From JACVRW01 sp963826165 (GTDB lineage: Bacteria; Actinomycetota; Thermoleophilia; Solirubrobacterales; Thermoleophilaceae), in contig CAWGWC010000007.1 of assembly GCA_963826165.1 (NCBI GenBank), forward strand, positions 496,001-560,000: a DNA stretch of 64,000 bases, given 5' to 3'. Below are positions 1 to 8,006 of this stretch, one piece after another. Each line of letters opens with the position of its first letter. Position 1 is the first letter of the stretch. The position numbers and the translations under genes are program-made. The notes below the pieces were generated by a model that made no database searches, had not been told where the DNA came from, and saw only the letters and a list, made by a program, of their open reading frames with translations.

Positions 1-83
1 ACCGTGGTGCCGAGGATCGCGGCGACCAGCACCAGCCGCTTCTCAGCGGCGCTCAGGCCGGGATCAGTCTGGTCCTGCGCCAT
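1..83 (-). CDS. MFS drug exporter, N-terminal fragment (runs off window)
   Basis: Only the first 27 codons are inside the window. They read from an ATG at 83 on the minus strand and include LSAAEKRLVLVAAILGTT, a short polar head followed by the start of a hydrophobic helix. This matches the usual N-terminus of DHA2-type (EmrB/QacA) major facilitator exporters, which is a family-level guess from a very short piece. The start lies 20 bases inside the end of the citrate synthase gene on the same strand, so the two are probably co-transcribed. The rest of the gene is outside the window. Confidence 0.5.
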   Translation of the reverse strand, partial: MAQDQTDPGLSAAEKRLVLVAAILGTT

Positions 84-1164
84 TCACGGCGTCCGCGTTG
101 CGCGGCTCCGGCCCCACGTAGCGCGCGCTCGGCCGGATCAGCCGCGCCTCGCGCTTCTGCTCCATGATGTGAGCCGCCCAGCCACCCACCCGGGCGCAGG
201 AGAACAGCGGCGTGAACAGGTCCGGCGGCACGTCGGCGAAATCGAGCACCACCGCTGACCAGAACTCCACGTTGGTGGCCAGCACGCGGTCGGGCTTGCG
301 CGCCTTGAGCTCGGCCAGCGCCGCCGCCTCCAGGCGCTCCGCCACCTCGAGCCGGGGGGCGCCGATCTCCTTGGCCGTGCGTCGCAGCACGCGGGCGCGC
401 GGGTCCTCCGCCCGGTACACGCGGTGCCCGAAGCCCATCAGGCGCTCACCGCGATCGAGAGCATCCTTGACCCAGCGCTCGGCGTCGCCCGTCTCCTCCA
501 CGCCGTCCAGCATCTGGAGGACCCGCGAGGGGGCCCCGCCGTGGAGCGGCCCCGAGAGCGCGCCCACGGCCGCCGACAGGGCGGCGGCCACGTCGGCTCC
601 CGTCGACGCCACCACGCGGGCGGTGAAGGTCGAGGCGTTCATGCCGTGCTCGGCGGCCGAGATCCAGTAGGCGTCGATGGCCTTGACGTGACGCGGGTCG
701 GCCTCGCCGCGCCAGCGGATGAGGAAGCGCTCGGGGATGGACTGCGCCTTGTCGATCTCCAGCTGAGACACGGGCGGGCGCCCGACTCCACGGGCGGACT
801 GCGCCACGAACGAGAGCGCCATCACCGAGGTCCGCGCGAGGTCCTCACGGGCCTGCTCGTCGGAGATGTCGATCAGCTGCTGAAGCCCCCACTCGGGGGC
901 GAGCATGGCGAGCCCGGCCTGAAGGTCGACCCGTGGATCGCCGGTGCGGACGGTCAGCGGATGAGGTTGGGCGGGCGGCAGCCCGGGGTCGTACTGGCCG
1001 TCCACGAGCAGGCCCCAGACCTTCTCGAAGGGCACGCGGCCGACGAGGTCCTCGATGTTGACACCGCGGTAACGAAGCGCGCCGCCCTCCTTGTCGGGCT
1101 CGGCGATCGTGGTGTCGAAGGCGATTACTCCCTCGAGTCCCGAGGGGACCTCGATGAGCGCCAT
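64..1164 (-). CDS. Citrate synthase family protein (CitA/citrate synthase 2-like)
   Basis: A 366-residue protein of the citrate synthase fold, which condenses oxaloacetate with acetyl-CoA (or propionyl-CoA in 2-methylcitrate synthases). The two catalytic histidine regions are visible as SGPLHGGAP (about residues 204-212) and GFGHRVYRAEDPRA (about 245-258). The third catalytic segment reads ATNVEFW: the usual catalytic Asp is Glu300. The length fits the short bacterial/actinobacterial type. The ATG start is preceded at a good distance by AAGGAGG on the minus strand. It is probably co-transcribed with the downstream MFS gene, whose start overlaps its end. Whether citrate or methylcitrate is made cannot be decided from sequence alone. 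Confidence 0.9.
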   Translation of the reverse strand: MALIEVPSGLEGVIAFDTTIAEPDKEGGALRYRGVNIEDLVGRVPFEKVWGLLVDGQYDPGLPPAQPHPLTVRTGDPRVDLQAGLAMLAPEWGLQQLIDISDEQAREDLARTSVMALSFVAQSARGVGRPPVSQLEIDKAQSIPERFLIRWRGEADPRHVKAIDAYWISAAEHGMNASTFTARVVASTGADVAAALSAAVGALSGPLHGGAPSRVLQMLDGVEETGDAERWVKDALDRGERLMGFGHRVYRAEDPRARVLRRTAKEIGAPRLEVAERLEAAALAELKARKPDRVLATNVEFWSAVVLDFADVPPDLFTPLFSCARVGGWAAHIMEQKREARLIRPSARYVGPEPRNADAVNGAGPD

Positions 1165-1259
1165 GGAAGCCTCCTTGGGACGACGGCAGGACGTTTTGAG
1201 CGAAGCAGCCGGCTCGGCCGGCTGTGCACGATTGGGTTTCTGAGAATACTTGGGTCGTC

Positions 1260-1715
1260 ATGCCCGCCTCCGTGCGCATCGCCACCGCCGAGGACGCCGA
1301 GGACGTCGCTCGCCTCCTGATCGCCTTCCGCAACTGGACCGGCCGCAGCGAGCCCGGCGACGAGAGCTTTCGGGCGAGCGTCATGCGCCTGCTCGAGGAT
1401 CCCAGCACCGAGTACCTGCTGGCCGGCGATCCACCTGTCGGCGTCGCTCAGCTGCGCTACCGCTACGGCATCTGGTACGCGGCCCACGACTGCTGGCTCG
1501 AGGACCTCTATGTCTCCGACACCGCCCGCGGGAGTGGATTGGGCCGCGCGCTGGTGGAGGCGGCATTCGAACGCGCGCAGGCCCGTGGCTGCCGGCGCAT
1601 CGAGCTCGACGTGGACGAGGAAAACCAGCCCGCCGTAGCCCTCTACGAGTCGCTCGGCTTCGCCTCGGGCACGGGCCCAGGCGAGCGCAACCTGTTCATG
1701 CGCCGGCGCTTCTGA
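1260..1715 (+). CDS. GNAT family N-acetyltransferase
   Basis: A 151-residue GNAT protein that would transfer an acetyl group from acetyl-CoA to an unknown amine. Motif A with the acetyl-CoA pyrophosphate loop is clear (LYVSDTARGSGLGRALVE), followed by the motif B segment ENQPAVALYESLGF. I start it at the ATG at 1260 rather than the upstream in-frame start at 1224, because the family consensus begins with MPASVRIATAEDA and an AT-rich -10-like stretch (GAGAATACT, 1242-1250) sits just upstream. That arrangement would give a leaderless or nearly leaderless transcript. It is divergent from citrate synthase and convergent with the SDR at 1725. The substrate is unknown. Confidence 0.85.
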   Translation: MPASVRIATAEDAEDVARLLIAFRNWTGRSEPGDESFRASVMRLLEDPSTEYLLAGDPPVGVAQLRYRYGIWYAAHDCWLEDLYVSDTARGSGLGRALVEAAFERAQARGCRRIELDVDEENQPAVALYESLGFASGTGPGERNLFMRRRF

Positions 1716-1724
1716 GGGCCGCGT

Positions 1725-2498
1725 TCAGCGCTCGAAGACGCGGTTCAGCGCGGCGTCGAGGACTCCCGCAGGCCCGCGCGAGGCGAGCTTGGCCAGGCGT
1801 TCCGCGCCGGTGGGGTTGAGGACCTCGTCGTCGTCCTCGATCGCGCTCACGATCTTCTCGGCCCACTCTCGGGGCTCGATCCCGTCGAGCTTCGAGGTGT
1901 CCTCGACGTGCGGGTCGTAGTCGTTGCGCACCTCCTCGAGCATGTCGGTCTCCACGCCGGGAGTGACGAGATGCAGCACCCCCACCGGGCTGTCGTCGAG
2001 CTCGCGTCGCAGGGCTTCGCTGAAGCCGACGACCGCCGACTTGCTCGCCGAGTACACGGCAGCGCCCGGGAAGTGGGCGTAGCCGGCAATGCTCGCGTTG
2101 TTCACGATCTTGCCGTGGCCGCGAGCCAGCATCGGGGGCAGCAGCCGATAGGTCAGGTGCACCAGGCCGGCCACGTTGACCTGGAGTAGGTCGTAGAACT
2201 CGCTCAGGTCGCCGCGGTCGAACAGCCCGCCGGCGAACTGGCCGGCGTTGTTGACCAGGACGTCGACCTGGGTGTCGCCGAGCTCGGCGAGCGACTCCTC
2301 GATGGCCTCGCGCGACGACAGCTCCATACGCACGGGCCTCACCACACGTGCGGAGCCACCCGGCACGAGCTCGAAGTCGTCGGGGTCGCGCATGCCGCTG
2401 AGCACGTGTGCGTCGCGGGTGGCGAGCATCTCCACGATCGCCCTGCCGATGCCCTGGTCTGAGCCCGTGACGAGGATGGTCTGTCCGGAGAGGTCCAT
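1725..2498 (-). CDS. Short-chain dehydrogenase/reductase
   Basis: A 257-residue classical SDR. The Rossmann NAD(P) motif is LVTGSDQGIGRA near the N-terminus, the structural NNAG motif is present, and the active site shows NNASIAGYAHFPGAAVYSAS followed by K, i.e. Ser-Tyr-x3-Lys. The oxidised or reduced substrate is unknown. The start ATG at 2498 is 18 bases after the stop of the zinc alcohol dehydrogenase on the same strand, so the two dehydrogenases form a two-gene operon and may act on the same alcohol/aldehyde series (inference). Confidence 0.88.
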   Translation of the reverse strand: MDLSGQTILVTGSDQGIGRAIVEMLATRDAHVLSGMRDPDDFELVPGGSARVVRPVRMELSSREAIEESLAELGDTQVDVLVNNAGQFAGGLFDRGDLSEFYDLLQVNVAGLVHLTYRLLPPMLARGHGKIVNNASIAGYAHFPGAAVYSASKSAVVGFSEALRRELDDSPVGVLHLVTPGVETDMLEEVRNDYDPHVEDTSKLDGIEPREWAEKIVSAIEDDDEVLNPTGAERLAKLASRGPAGVLDAALNRVFER

Positions 2499-2516
2499 GG
2501 TCTGCTCGTGCCCGGG

Positions 2517-3701
2517 CTAGGGCTGGAGCACCACCTTGATCGCGCCATCCTCCTTCTTCTGGAAGATCTCGTAGCCGTGCGCTGCCTCGTCGAGCGGCAG
2601 CCGGTGGGTCACCAGGTCCCCGGTGCCCAACGGGTCGCCGTCGTCGGTGAGCAGAGGGATGATCTCGTCCACCCAGCGCCGGACGTTGGCCTGACCCATA
2701 CGCAGCTGGAGCTGCTTGTCGAACAGCTGCATCATGTTCATCGGGTCCTGAGCGCCGCCGTAAACGCCGCTGATCGACACGGTGCCGCCGCGGCGCACGG
2801 AGTCGATGCACCCCTGCAGGGCCACCAGGCGATCGACGCCGGCCTTTTCGATGATCGGCCGCGCCAGAACATCGGGCACCAGTCCCGCGGCGGCCTGAGC
2901 CGCCTCGCCCAGAGGAGCGCCGTGGGCCTCCATTCCGACGGCGTCGATCACCGCGTCGGCGCCGCGGCCGGCGGTGCGCTCCCTGATCGCGTCGGCCACG
3001 TCGTCGACCTCGTCCAGGTTCACGGTGTCGACACCGTGGCGGCGGGCCATCTCGATCCGCTCCGGCACCCGATCGACCCCGATCACCTGCCCGGCCCCCT
3101 GGTGGCGGGCCACCCGGCAGCACATCTGTCCGATCGGCCCGAGGCCGAAGACGGCCAGCGAGCCGCCCTCAGGGGCGTCGGCGTAGGCCACCGCCTGCCA
3201 CGCTGTGGGCAGCACGTCGGAGAGGAACACGAAGCGCTCGTCGGGCGGCCCCTCGGGAACCTTGATGGGCCCGAAGTGGGCCTGCGGGACGCGCAGGAAC
3301 TCGGCCTGGCCGCCCGGCACCTGCCCGTAGAGCTTGGTGTAGCCGAGCAGCGCTGCGCCCTTGTCCTGCTCGCGCACCTGGGTGGTCTCGCACTGGGAGT
3401 AGAGCTGGCGATCGCACATCCAGCAAGCGCCACAGGAGATGTTGAAGGGCACTACCACGCGATCCCCGGGCGCGATGTGCGTGACCTCGCTGCCCACCTC
3501 CTCCACCACGCCCATCGGCTCGTGGCCGAGGATGTCGCCCTCGTCGATGAACGCCCCGAGGACCTCGTAGAGGTGAAGGTCGGAGCCGCAGATGCAGGTG
3601 GAGGTGATGCGCACCACCGCGTCGGTGGGCTGCTCGATGCTCGGGTCGGGGACCGTGTCGACGCGCACGTCGCGCTTGCCATGCCAGGTGACTGCTTTCA
3701 T
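2517..3701 (-). CDS. Zinc-dependent alcohol dehydrogenase
   Basis: A 394-residue medium-chain dehydrogenase. It has the catalytic zinc region TCICGSDLHLYE, the GHEPMGVVEEVG segment, and a structural zinc loop CGACWMCDRQLYSQC with four cysteines. The NAD-binding part contains VFGLGPIGQMCCRVA. The type resembles the glutathione-independent formaldehyde dehydrogenase/threonine dehydrogenase-like branch, so small alcohols or aldehydes are plausible substrates. The start is the ATG at 3701 (MKAVTWHGKRDV), typical of the family; the much longer reading frame upstream is discarded. Its start codon shares CATG with the divergent deacetylase start. It is probably in an operon with the downstream SDR. 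Confidence 0.9.
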   Translation of the reverse strand: MKAVTWHGKRDVRVDTVPDPSIEQPTDAVVRITSTCICGSDLHLYEVLGAFIDEGDILGHEPMGVVEEVGSEVTHIAPGDRVVVPFNISCGACWMCDRQLYSQCETTQVREQDKGAALLGYTKLYGQVPGGQAEFLRVPQAHFGPIKVPEGPPDERFVFLSDVLPTAWQAVAYADAPEGGSLAVFGLGPIGQMCCRVARHQGAGQVIGVDRVPERIEMARRHGVDTVNLDEVDDVADAIRERTAGRGADAVIDAVGMEAHGAPLGEAAQAAAGLVPDVLARPIIEKAGVDRLVALQGCIDSVRRGGTVSISGVYGGAQDPMNMMQLFDKQLQLRMGQANVRRWVDEIIPLLTDDGDPLGTGDLVTHRLPLDEAAHGYEIFQKKEDGAIKVVLQP

Positions 3702-4389
3702 GGCCGGTCTCGTACCCGCCCGGCCACAAGCGAAAAGCGGCACCGGCGCCAACCCGGGAGCGCCGCCGTTTCTCGCCGGAGGCTCGGGGTACCCGTCGCG
3801 AGTGGCGGTGCTCACCTTCGACGACGGTCCGGATCCGCGCTGGACCCCCCGCGTGCTCGATGCGCTGGCCGAGGCCGGGGTACGGGCCACCTTCTTCGTG
3901 ATGGCGGGCCGAGCCCGGGAATGCCCGGAGCTCGTGGAGCGCACGGCCGCGGAGGGACACGAGATCCAGCTGCACTGCCTGGAGCACGTGCGGCACACCG
4001 AAGCATCGCGCGGCCAGGTCGAGGCCGACACCGACTCCGCCCTGGCACTGCTCGAGCCGCTCTCCGTGCATCCCCGCCGCTGGCGTCCGCCCTGGGGGTC
4101 GTGCGCCCCCTGGACCCAGGAGGTGGCCGGTGCGCGCGACCTTCGCCTCGCCGGCTGGACGCTCGACACGCACGACTGGTCGGGACTTCCGGCCGAGGTG
4201 ATGCTCCGGCGTAGCCTTGCCGCCGCCGGCGACGACTCGGTCGTGCTGCTCCACGACGGATTGGGCCCGGGTGCCCGTCGCGAGAGCTGCGAGCAGACCG
4301 CGAACCTGATCGTGCCGCTCGTCGAGGCGCTCCACCACCGGGGCGTTGGCTGTGAGGCCCTGGGCGACCGCCCGGTGGCGCCGGCGTGA
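3700..4389 (+). CDS. Polysaccharide deacetylase (NodB domain)
   Basis: About 229 residues with a NodB/CE4 deacetylase domain, which removes N- or O-acetyl groups from a glycan using a divalent metal. Motifs in order: LTFDDGPDPRW (motif 1), HEIQLHCLEHVRH (a variant of the metal-binding H-x3-5-H motif 2), WRPPWGSC (motif 3), GWTLDTHDW (motif 4) and VVLLHDG (motif 5). No signal peptide is seen, so a cytosolic role on a sugar intermediate is likely. The start is uncertain: the ATG at 3700 overlaps the divergent dehydrogenase start, and the GTG codons at 3802 and 3808 sit just before the domain. Its stop overlaps the next gene by GTGA. It is the first gene of a six-gene cluster. Confidence 0.85.
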   Translation: MAGLVPARPQAKSGTGANPGAPPFLAGGSGYPSRVAVLTFDDGPDPRWTPRVLDALAEAGVRATFFVMAGRARECPELVERTAAEGHEIQLHCLEHVRHTEASRGQVEADTDSALALLEPLSVHPRRWRPPWGSCAPWTQEVAGARDLRLAGWTLDTHDWSGLPAEVMLRRSLAAAGDDSVVLLHDGLGPGARRESCEQTANLIVPLVEALHHRGVGCEALGDRPVAPA

Positions 4390-5489
4390 GCGCGACCTCA
4401 TCTCCGGCCCGCTCGGATGCGCCGGCCGCGTGGCTGCGTCAGGCGCTGGCTCGGATCCAAGCTCGGGCGGAGGCCCGGGATCGGGCCCCGGCCTTTCCTG
4501 ATGATGCCTTCGCCGAGCTGCGGCGCGCGGGCGCCCTGGCGCTGACGCTGCCGGCCCAGGACGGCGCGCGACCCGTGTCGTACGCCGAGGAGTGGGCCGC
4601 CGTCCGCGCGGTGGCCCGCGCCGACGCCTCGGTCGGGCGCATCTACGACGGCCATCTGAACGCCGTGGAGCGGCTGAGCGTGGCCGCACCCGAGCCACTC
4701 CGCTCCCGCGAGCTGGAGGCGGTGGCGGCCGGTGAGCTGCTGCTGGGCGTGTGGGGCGCGGATCCCGGGCCCGGTGAGGGACCGCCCGCGCGCCTGCAGC
4801 GGCGGACCGGGATCGGCACGACGCTGTCCGGGGCCAAGGTGTTCTGTTCGGGCGCCGGAGGTATCGACCGCGCGCTGGTGCTCGTCCGCGACGAGGCACC
4901 CGGTCCGCCCTCGCTGGCCTACGTCGACCTGAGCGACGGGGTCGAGATCGACCGTGGTTGGTACCGGGGCGCCGGAATGCGCGCGTCCGAGAGCCACCGG
5001 GTCGTCTTCTACGGCGCGCGGGTGCTGGCGGTCCTCGGCGAGCCGGGCGAGCTGCTTCGCGAGCCCTGGTTCGGGCGCGACGCCATCCGCACGGCCGCCA
5101 CCTGGGCGGGCATCGCGGATTCGGCGGCCGACGACGCGCTGGAGCTGCTGGCCGCGCGTGATCCGCGCTCGCCCCTCGAGGCGCTCGCCGCGGGCGCGAT
5201 CGCCACCGCCCGCAACACGATCGACGCCCTGCTCGCCGCCGCGGCGGCTCGCGCCGAAGCCGAGCCCGGCGCATCGCAGCGCCAGGAGTCGATCCTGCTG
5301 CGTGCCCAGCTGGCCCAGTCCGCCGAGAACCTGCTCGACCAGGCCACCCGAGCCTGCGGCTCGCGGCCGCTGGCCACCGGCTCGGCGCTCGATCGCGCGC
5401 GACGCGACCTCGGCGTGTTCCTGTTCCAGCACCGTCTCGACCCTCTACTGGTCCGCGCGGGAGAGGCGCTGCTCGATGAACTGGGCTGA
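4386..5489 (+). CDS. Acyl-CoA dehydrogenase family protein
   Basis: A 367-residue flavoprotein of the acyl-CoA dehydrogenase fold, with an alpha-helical N-terminal part, a middle beta domain around residues 130-220, and a C-terminal helical bundle. The segments GTTLSGAKVFCSGAG and YRGAGMRASESHRV correspond to the middle-domain region. I could not identify the catalytic base with confidence, so a flavin-dependent hydroxylase/monooxygenase (DszC/SfnB-like) is also possible. The GTG start is coupled to the deacetylase stop (GTGA), and the methyltransferase start lies 14 bases inside its end. In this cluster it more likely modifies a biosynthetic intermediate than carries out beta-oxidation (inference). 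Confidence 0.75.
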   Translation: MSATSSPARSDAPAAWLRQALARIQARAEARDRAPAFPDDAFAELRRAGALALTLPAQDGARPVSYAEEWAAVRAVARADASVGRIYDGHLNAVERLSVAAPEPLRSRELEAVAAGELLLGVWGADPGPGEGPPARLQRRTGIGTTLSGAKVFCSGAGGIDRALVLVRDEAPGPPSLAYVDLSDGVEIDRGWYRGAGMRASESHRVVFYGARVLAVLGEPGELLREPWFGRDAIRTAATWAGIADSAADDALELLAARDPRSPLEALAAGAIATARNTIDALLAAAAARAEAEPGASQRQESILLRAQLAQSAENLLDQATRACGSRPLATGSALDRARRDLGVFLFQHRLDPLLVRAGEALLDELG

Positions 5490-6084
5490 GCGAATCGCTC
5501 GCGACGACCGCCTGACCGGGTCCTACTTCGACCGGCTGTACGAGCGCGACGAAGACCCGTGGAGGTTCGAGTCGAGCCCGTACGAGAAGGCGAAGTACGA
5601 GGCCACGCTCGACGCGCTGGGCTCGCCGGAGCGCCGCTTCGGACGTGCCTTCGAGGCCGGCTGCTCGATCGGTGTGTTCACCGAGCTCCTGGCCGGGCGC
5701 TGCGATGACCTGCTCGCGGTGGATCTCTCGCCGATCGCGGTCGAGCGAGCCATTGAGCGGCTGCGCGGTCGCGCCCACGTGAGGGTCGAGCAGAGGGCGC
5801 TGCCGGAAGAGCTTCCCGATGGCCCGTTCGACCTCGTGGTGTGCTCCGAGATCCTCTACTACTGGAGCGCCGACCTGCTCGAAAGGTCCCTCGGCGATCT
5901 GAGCGGGCTGATTGGTCCGGGCGGCAGCCTCGTGGCGGTGCACTGGCGGCCACGTACCCGCAGCTACCCCCAGTTGGGCGACGAGGTTCACGACCGGCTG
6001 AGCCGCGGGCTCGAAGCCCTCGTGCACGCGCGATCGGTGACCGAGCCGCTCTACCGGCTCGACCGCTGGGACCGGCGGGCGTGA
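5476..6084 (+). CDS. NodS-type SAM-dependent methyltransferase
   Basis: A 202-residue class I methyltransferase resembling the NodS family, whose rhizobial founder N-methylates a deacetylated chitooligosaccharide. The N-terminal signature YFDRLYERDEDPWRFESS and the SAM-binding loop FEAGCSIGVFTE are clear, followed by LLAVDLSPIAVERA and VCSEILYYW. The start is the ATG at 5476 (MNWAERIARDD); the long upstream frame overlaps the previous gene and is not real. It overlaps the upstream dehydrogenase by 14 bases and the downstream oxidoreductase by GTGA. Pairing with a NodB-type deacetylase and a GT2 glycosyltransferase suggests it methylates a freed amine on a sugar (inference). Confidence 0.8.
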   Translation: MNWAERIARDDRLTGSYFDRLYERDEDPWRFESSPYEKAKYEATLDALGSPERRFGRAFEAGCSIGVFTELLAGRCDDLLAVDLSPIAVERAIERLRGRAHVRVEQRALPEELPDGPFDLVVCSEILYYWSADLLERSLGDLSGLIGPGGSLVAVHWRPRTRSYPQLGDEVHDRLSRGLEALVHARSVTEPLYRLDRWDRRA

Positions 6085-7241
6085 GGCATGCGGCGCTGGT
6101 GATCGTCGGCGGCGGCGCCGCCGGGCTCTCGGCCGCGCGCGGATACCGCGACGCCGGCGGCGACGGCGAGATCGTGATGCTGGCGGGCGAGCCGCGCCCG
6201 CCCTACCGCCGGCCGCCGCTCACGAAGGAGTACCTGCGAGGCGAGCTCGACGCCGCAGAGCTGTCGCTCGAGGTGCCCGAGTGGTTCGCGCAGAACCGCG
6301 TGCGGCTCGAGACGGACACGTGGGCGCTGGAGCTGGATCTCGGCGCGCGCACCGTGACCACCGAGGAGCAGGGCGAGCTGTCGTATGACCGCTGCGTGCT
6401 GGCCACCGGAGCCCGGCCCAAGCGGCCCGGGCTGCCCGGCGCGGACGACCCGGAGGTGCACACCGTGCGGAGGGTCGAGGACTCCGACCGCCTTCGGCAG
6501 ATCGAGCCGGGCGAGCGGGTGGCGGTGGTCGGCTCGGGGTTCATCGGCTGCGAGGCCGCTGCGTCGCTGGCGATGCGCGGCGCCGAGGTCGAGCTCGTGA
6601 CCGACGAGCACCAGCCTCAGGCCGCTCGTCTCGGCGACGAGGTGGGAGCGAGGATCGCCGCTTGGCTGAGAGACGACGGCGTGACCCTGCGGCTCGGCCG
6701 CCCGGTGGCGGAGATAGAGCCGGGCGGCCGGGCGCTGAGCCTGGAGGGCGGCCACAGGATCGAGGCCTCGGCCGTCGTTCTCGCGCTGGGCGTCGAGCCC
6801 AACGTCGAGCTGGGCCAGAGGGCGGGACTCGAGCTCGACGACGGTCGTCTCGCCTGCGACGCGTCGGGTCGCACGAGCGTCGACGGCGTTCTGGCGGCGG
6901 GCGACACAGCGCGGCTGGACAATCCCACGGCCGGCCATCGCATCACGGTCGAGCACTGGGGCGAGGCCCTGGCCCAGGGCGAGGTGGCCGGGCGCACCGC
7001 GGCGGGCGCCGAGGCGCGTTGGGACGCGGTTCCCGGCTTCTGGTCCACGATCGGCAGGCGAACGATCAAGCAGGCCGCCTGGGGCGACGGGCACGAGGAG
7101 ATCCGCCTGGACGAGGGCGACGGCGGCTGGACCGCCTGGTATGAGCGTGACGGGCGTTGCGTGGGCGTGCTCGCGCATGAGCGCGACGAGGACTACGAAC
7201 GCGGATCCGACGCGGTCGCGGCGGGGGCCGGGCCGCCATGA
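6081..7241 (+). CDS. FAD-dependent pyridine nucleotide-disulfide oxidoreductase (ferredoxin reductase-like)
   Basis: A 386-residue flavoprotein with the FAD-binding motif VIVGGGAAGLSAARGY at the N-terminus, the NAD(P)-binding motif VAVVGSGFIGCEAAAS in the middle, and the second FAD contact VDGVLAAGDTA, followed by a short reductase C-terminal domain. It matches ferredoxin/rubredoxin--NAD(P) reductases that feed electrons to oxygenases. The GTG start at 6081 overlaps the methyltransferase stop by four bases (GTGA) and its own stop overlaps the glycosyltransferase start (ATGA). No ferredoxin or rubredoxin gene is adjacent. It may supply electrons to the flavin enzyme of the cluster (inference). 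Confidence 0.85.
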   Translation: MRHAALVIVGGGAAGLSAARGYRDAGGDGEIVMLAGEPRPPYRRPPLTKEYLRGELDAAELSLEVPEWFAQNRVRLETDTWALELDLGARTVTTEEQGELSYDRCVLATGARPKRPGLPGADDPEVHTVRRVEDSDRLRQIEPGERVAVVGSGFIGCEAAASLAMRGAEVELVTDEHQPQAARLGDEVGARIAAWLRDDGVTLRLGRPVAEIEPGGRALSLEGGHRIEASAVVLALGVEPNVELGQRAGLELDDGRLACDASGRTSVDGVLAAGDTARLDNPTAGHRITVEHWGEALAQGEVAGRTAAGAEARWDAVPGFWSTIGRRTIKQAAWGDGHEEIRLDEGDGGWTAWYERDGRCVGVLAHERDEDYERGSDAVAAGAGPP

Positions 7242-7996
7242 ACGTGGCTGCTCCACCCCACCCCGGACTGCGGGCCTGCGTCGTGGTGCCGGCCAAGGAC
7301 GAGGAGGCGCTGGTGGGCCGCTGCCTCGACGCGCTCGCTCTCCAGCACGGAGTCGACTCGTCCAGCTACGAGGTGATCCTCGTCCTCGACCGCTGCGGCG
7401 ACCGCACGCGCGCCGAGGCGCTGACGGCCTGCGCGCGCCACCCCCATCTGCGCCTGCTTCTCGTGGAGGGGTTGGGACGAGGCGTGGGCCAGGCCCGGCG
7501 GGTGGGGATGAACGTCGCGGCGTCGCGGCTTCGAGCGGTGGGGCGGCCCCACGGCCTCATCGCGTGTACCGACGCCGACACGGTTGTCGACCGCGCGTGG
7601 GTGGCGGTTCAGCTCGAGCTGACCGCACGAGGCGCAGTGGCCATCGGCGGGCGCATCGACATCGTCACCGACGACCTGGCCAGCCTGTCCAGACGGGCCC
7701 TGGACCGTCGCAGGCTGTCCGAGGAACGCCGTCGCTCGGCGGCGGCCGCGAGCGGCAGCGGTCTGGCCGAGCACGGCTACTTCAGCGGTGCCTCGATGTC
7801 CGTCACCGCCAGCCTCTACGGCAAGATCGGCGGGCTGGAGCCGAGGGTGGCACTCGAGGACGAGACGCTCGAGCGGACACTGCTCGAGCGCGGGGTGGCC
7901 ATCATCCGCTCGAACACCGTCAGCGTCCGCACCTCGGGAAGGGTCGACGGTCGCGCGCCGCGGGGGCTGGCCCACGATCTGGCCGCCTCGCTCTAG
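7238..7996 (+). CDS. Family 2 glycosyltransferase
   Basis: A 252-residue GT-A fold glycosyltransferase, probably using a nucleotide-sugar donor. The N-terminal CVVVPAKDEEALVGRCLDAL is the typical start of family 2, LVLDRCGDRT is the donor-binding strand, and the DxD motif appears as ACTDADTVVD. No membrane segment is evident, so it is likely cytosolic. The ATG start overlaps the oxidoreductase stop by ATGA. It belongs to the overlapping cluster beginning with the NodB-type deacetylase; family 2 also includes NodC, but this protein is much shorter. Donor and acceptor are unknown. Confidence 0.82.
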   Translation: MNVAAPPHPGLRACVVVPAKDEEALVGRCLDALALQHGVDSSSYEVILVLDRCGDRTRAEALTACARHPHLRLLLVEGLGRGVGQARRVGMNVAASRLRAVGRPHGLIACTDADTVVDRAWVAVQLELTARGAVAIGGRIDIVTDDLASLSRRALDRRRLSEERRRSAAAASGSGLAEHGYFSGASMSVTASLYGKIGGLEPRVALEDETLERTLLERGVAIIRSNTVSVRTSGRVDGRAPRGLAHDLAASL

Positions 7997-8006
7997 CCTC
8001 ACCCTG

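Noticed and set aside
3169..6027. A 952-codon minus-strand frame across the deacetylase, dehydrogenase and methyltransferase genes
   Set aside because: It has Arg/Pro/Ala-rich, low-complexity translation and opposes three genes with clear motifs; it is a shadow frame.
7788..8006. N-terminal extension of the O-methyltransferase into the glycosyltransferase gene
   Set aside because: The extension is Arg/Ser-rich shadow sequence, while MRILDERVDDYL at 8007 is a normal family start.
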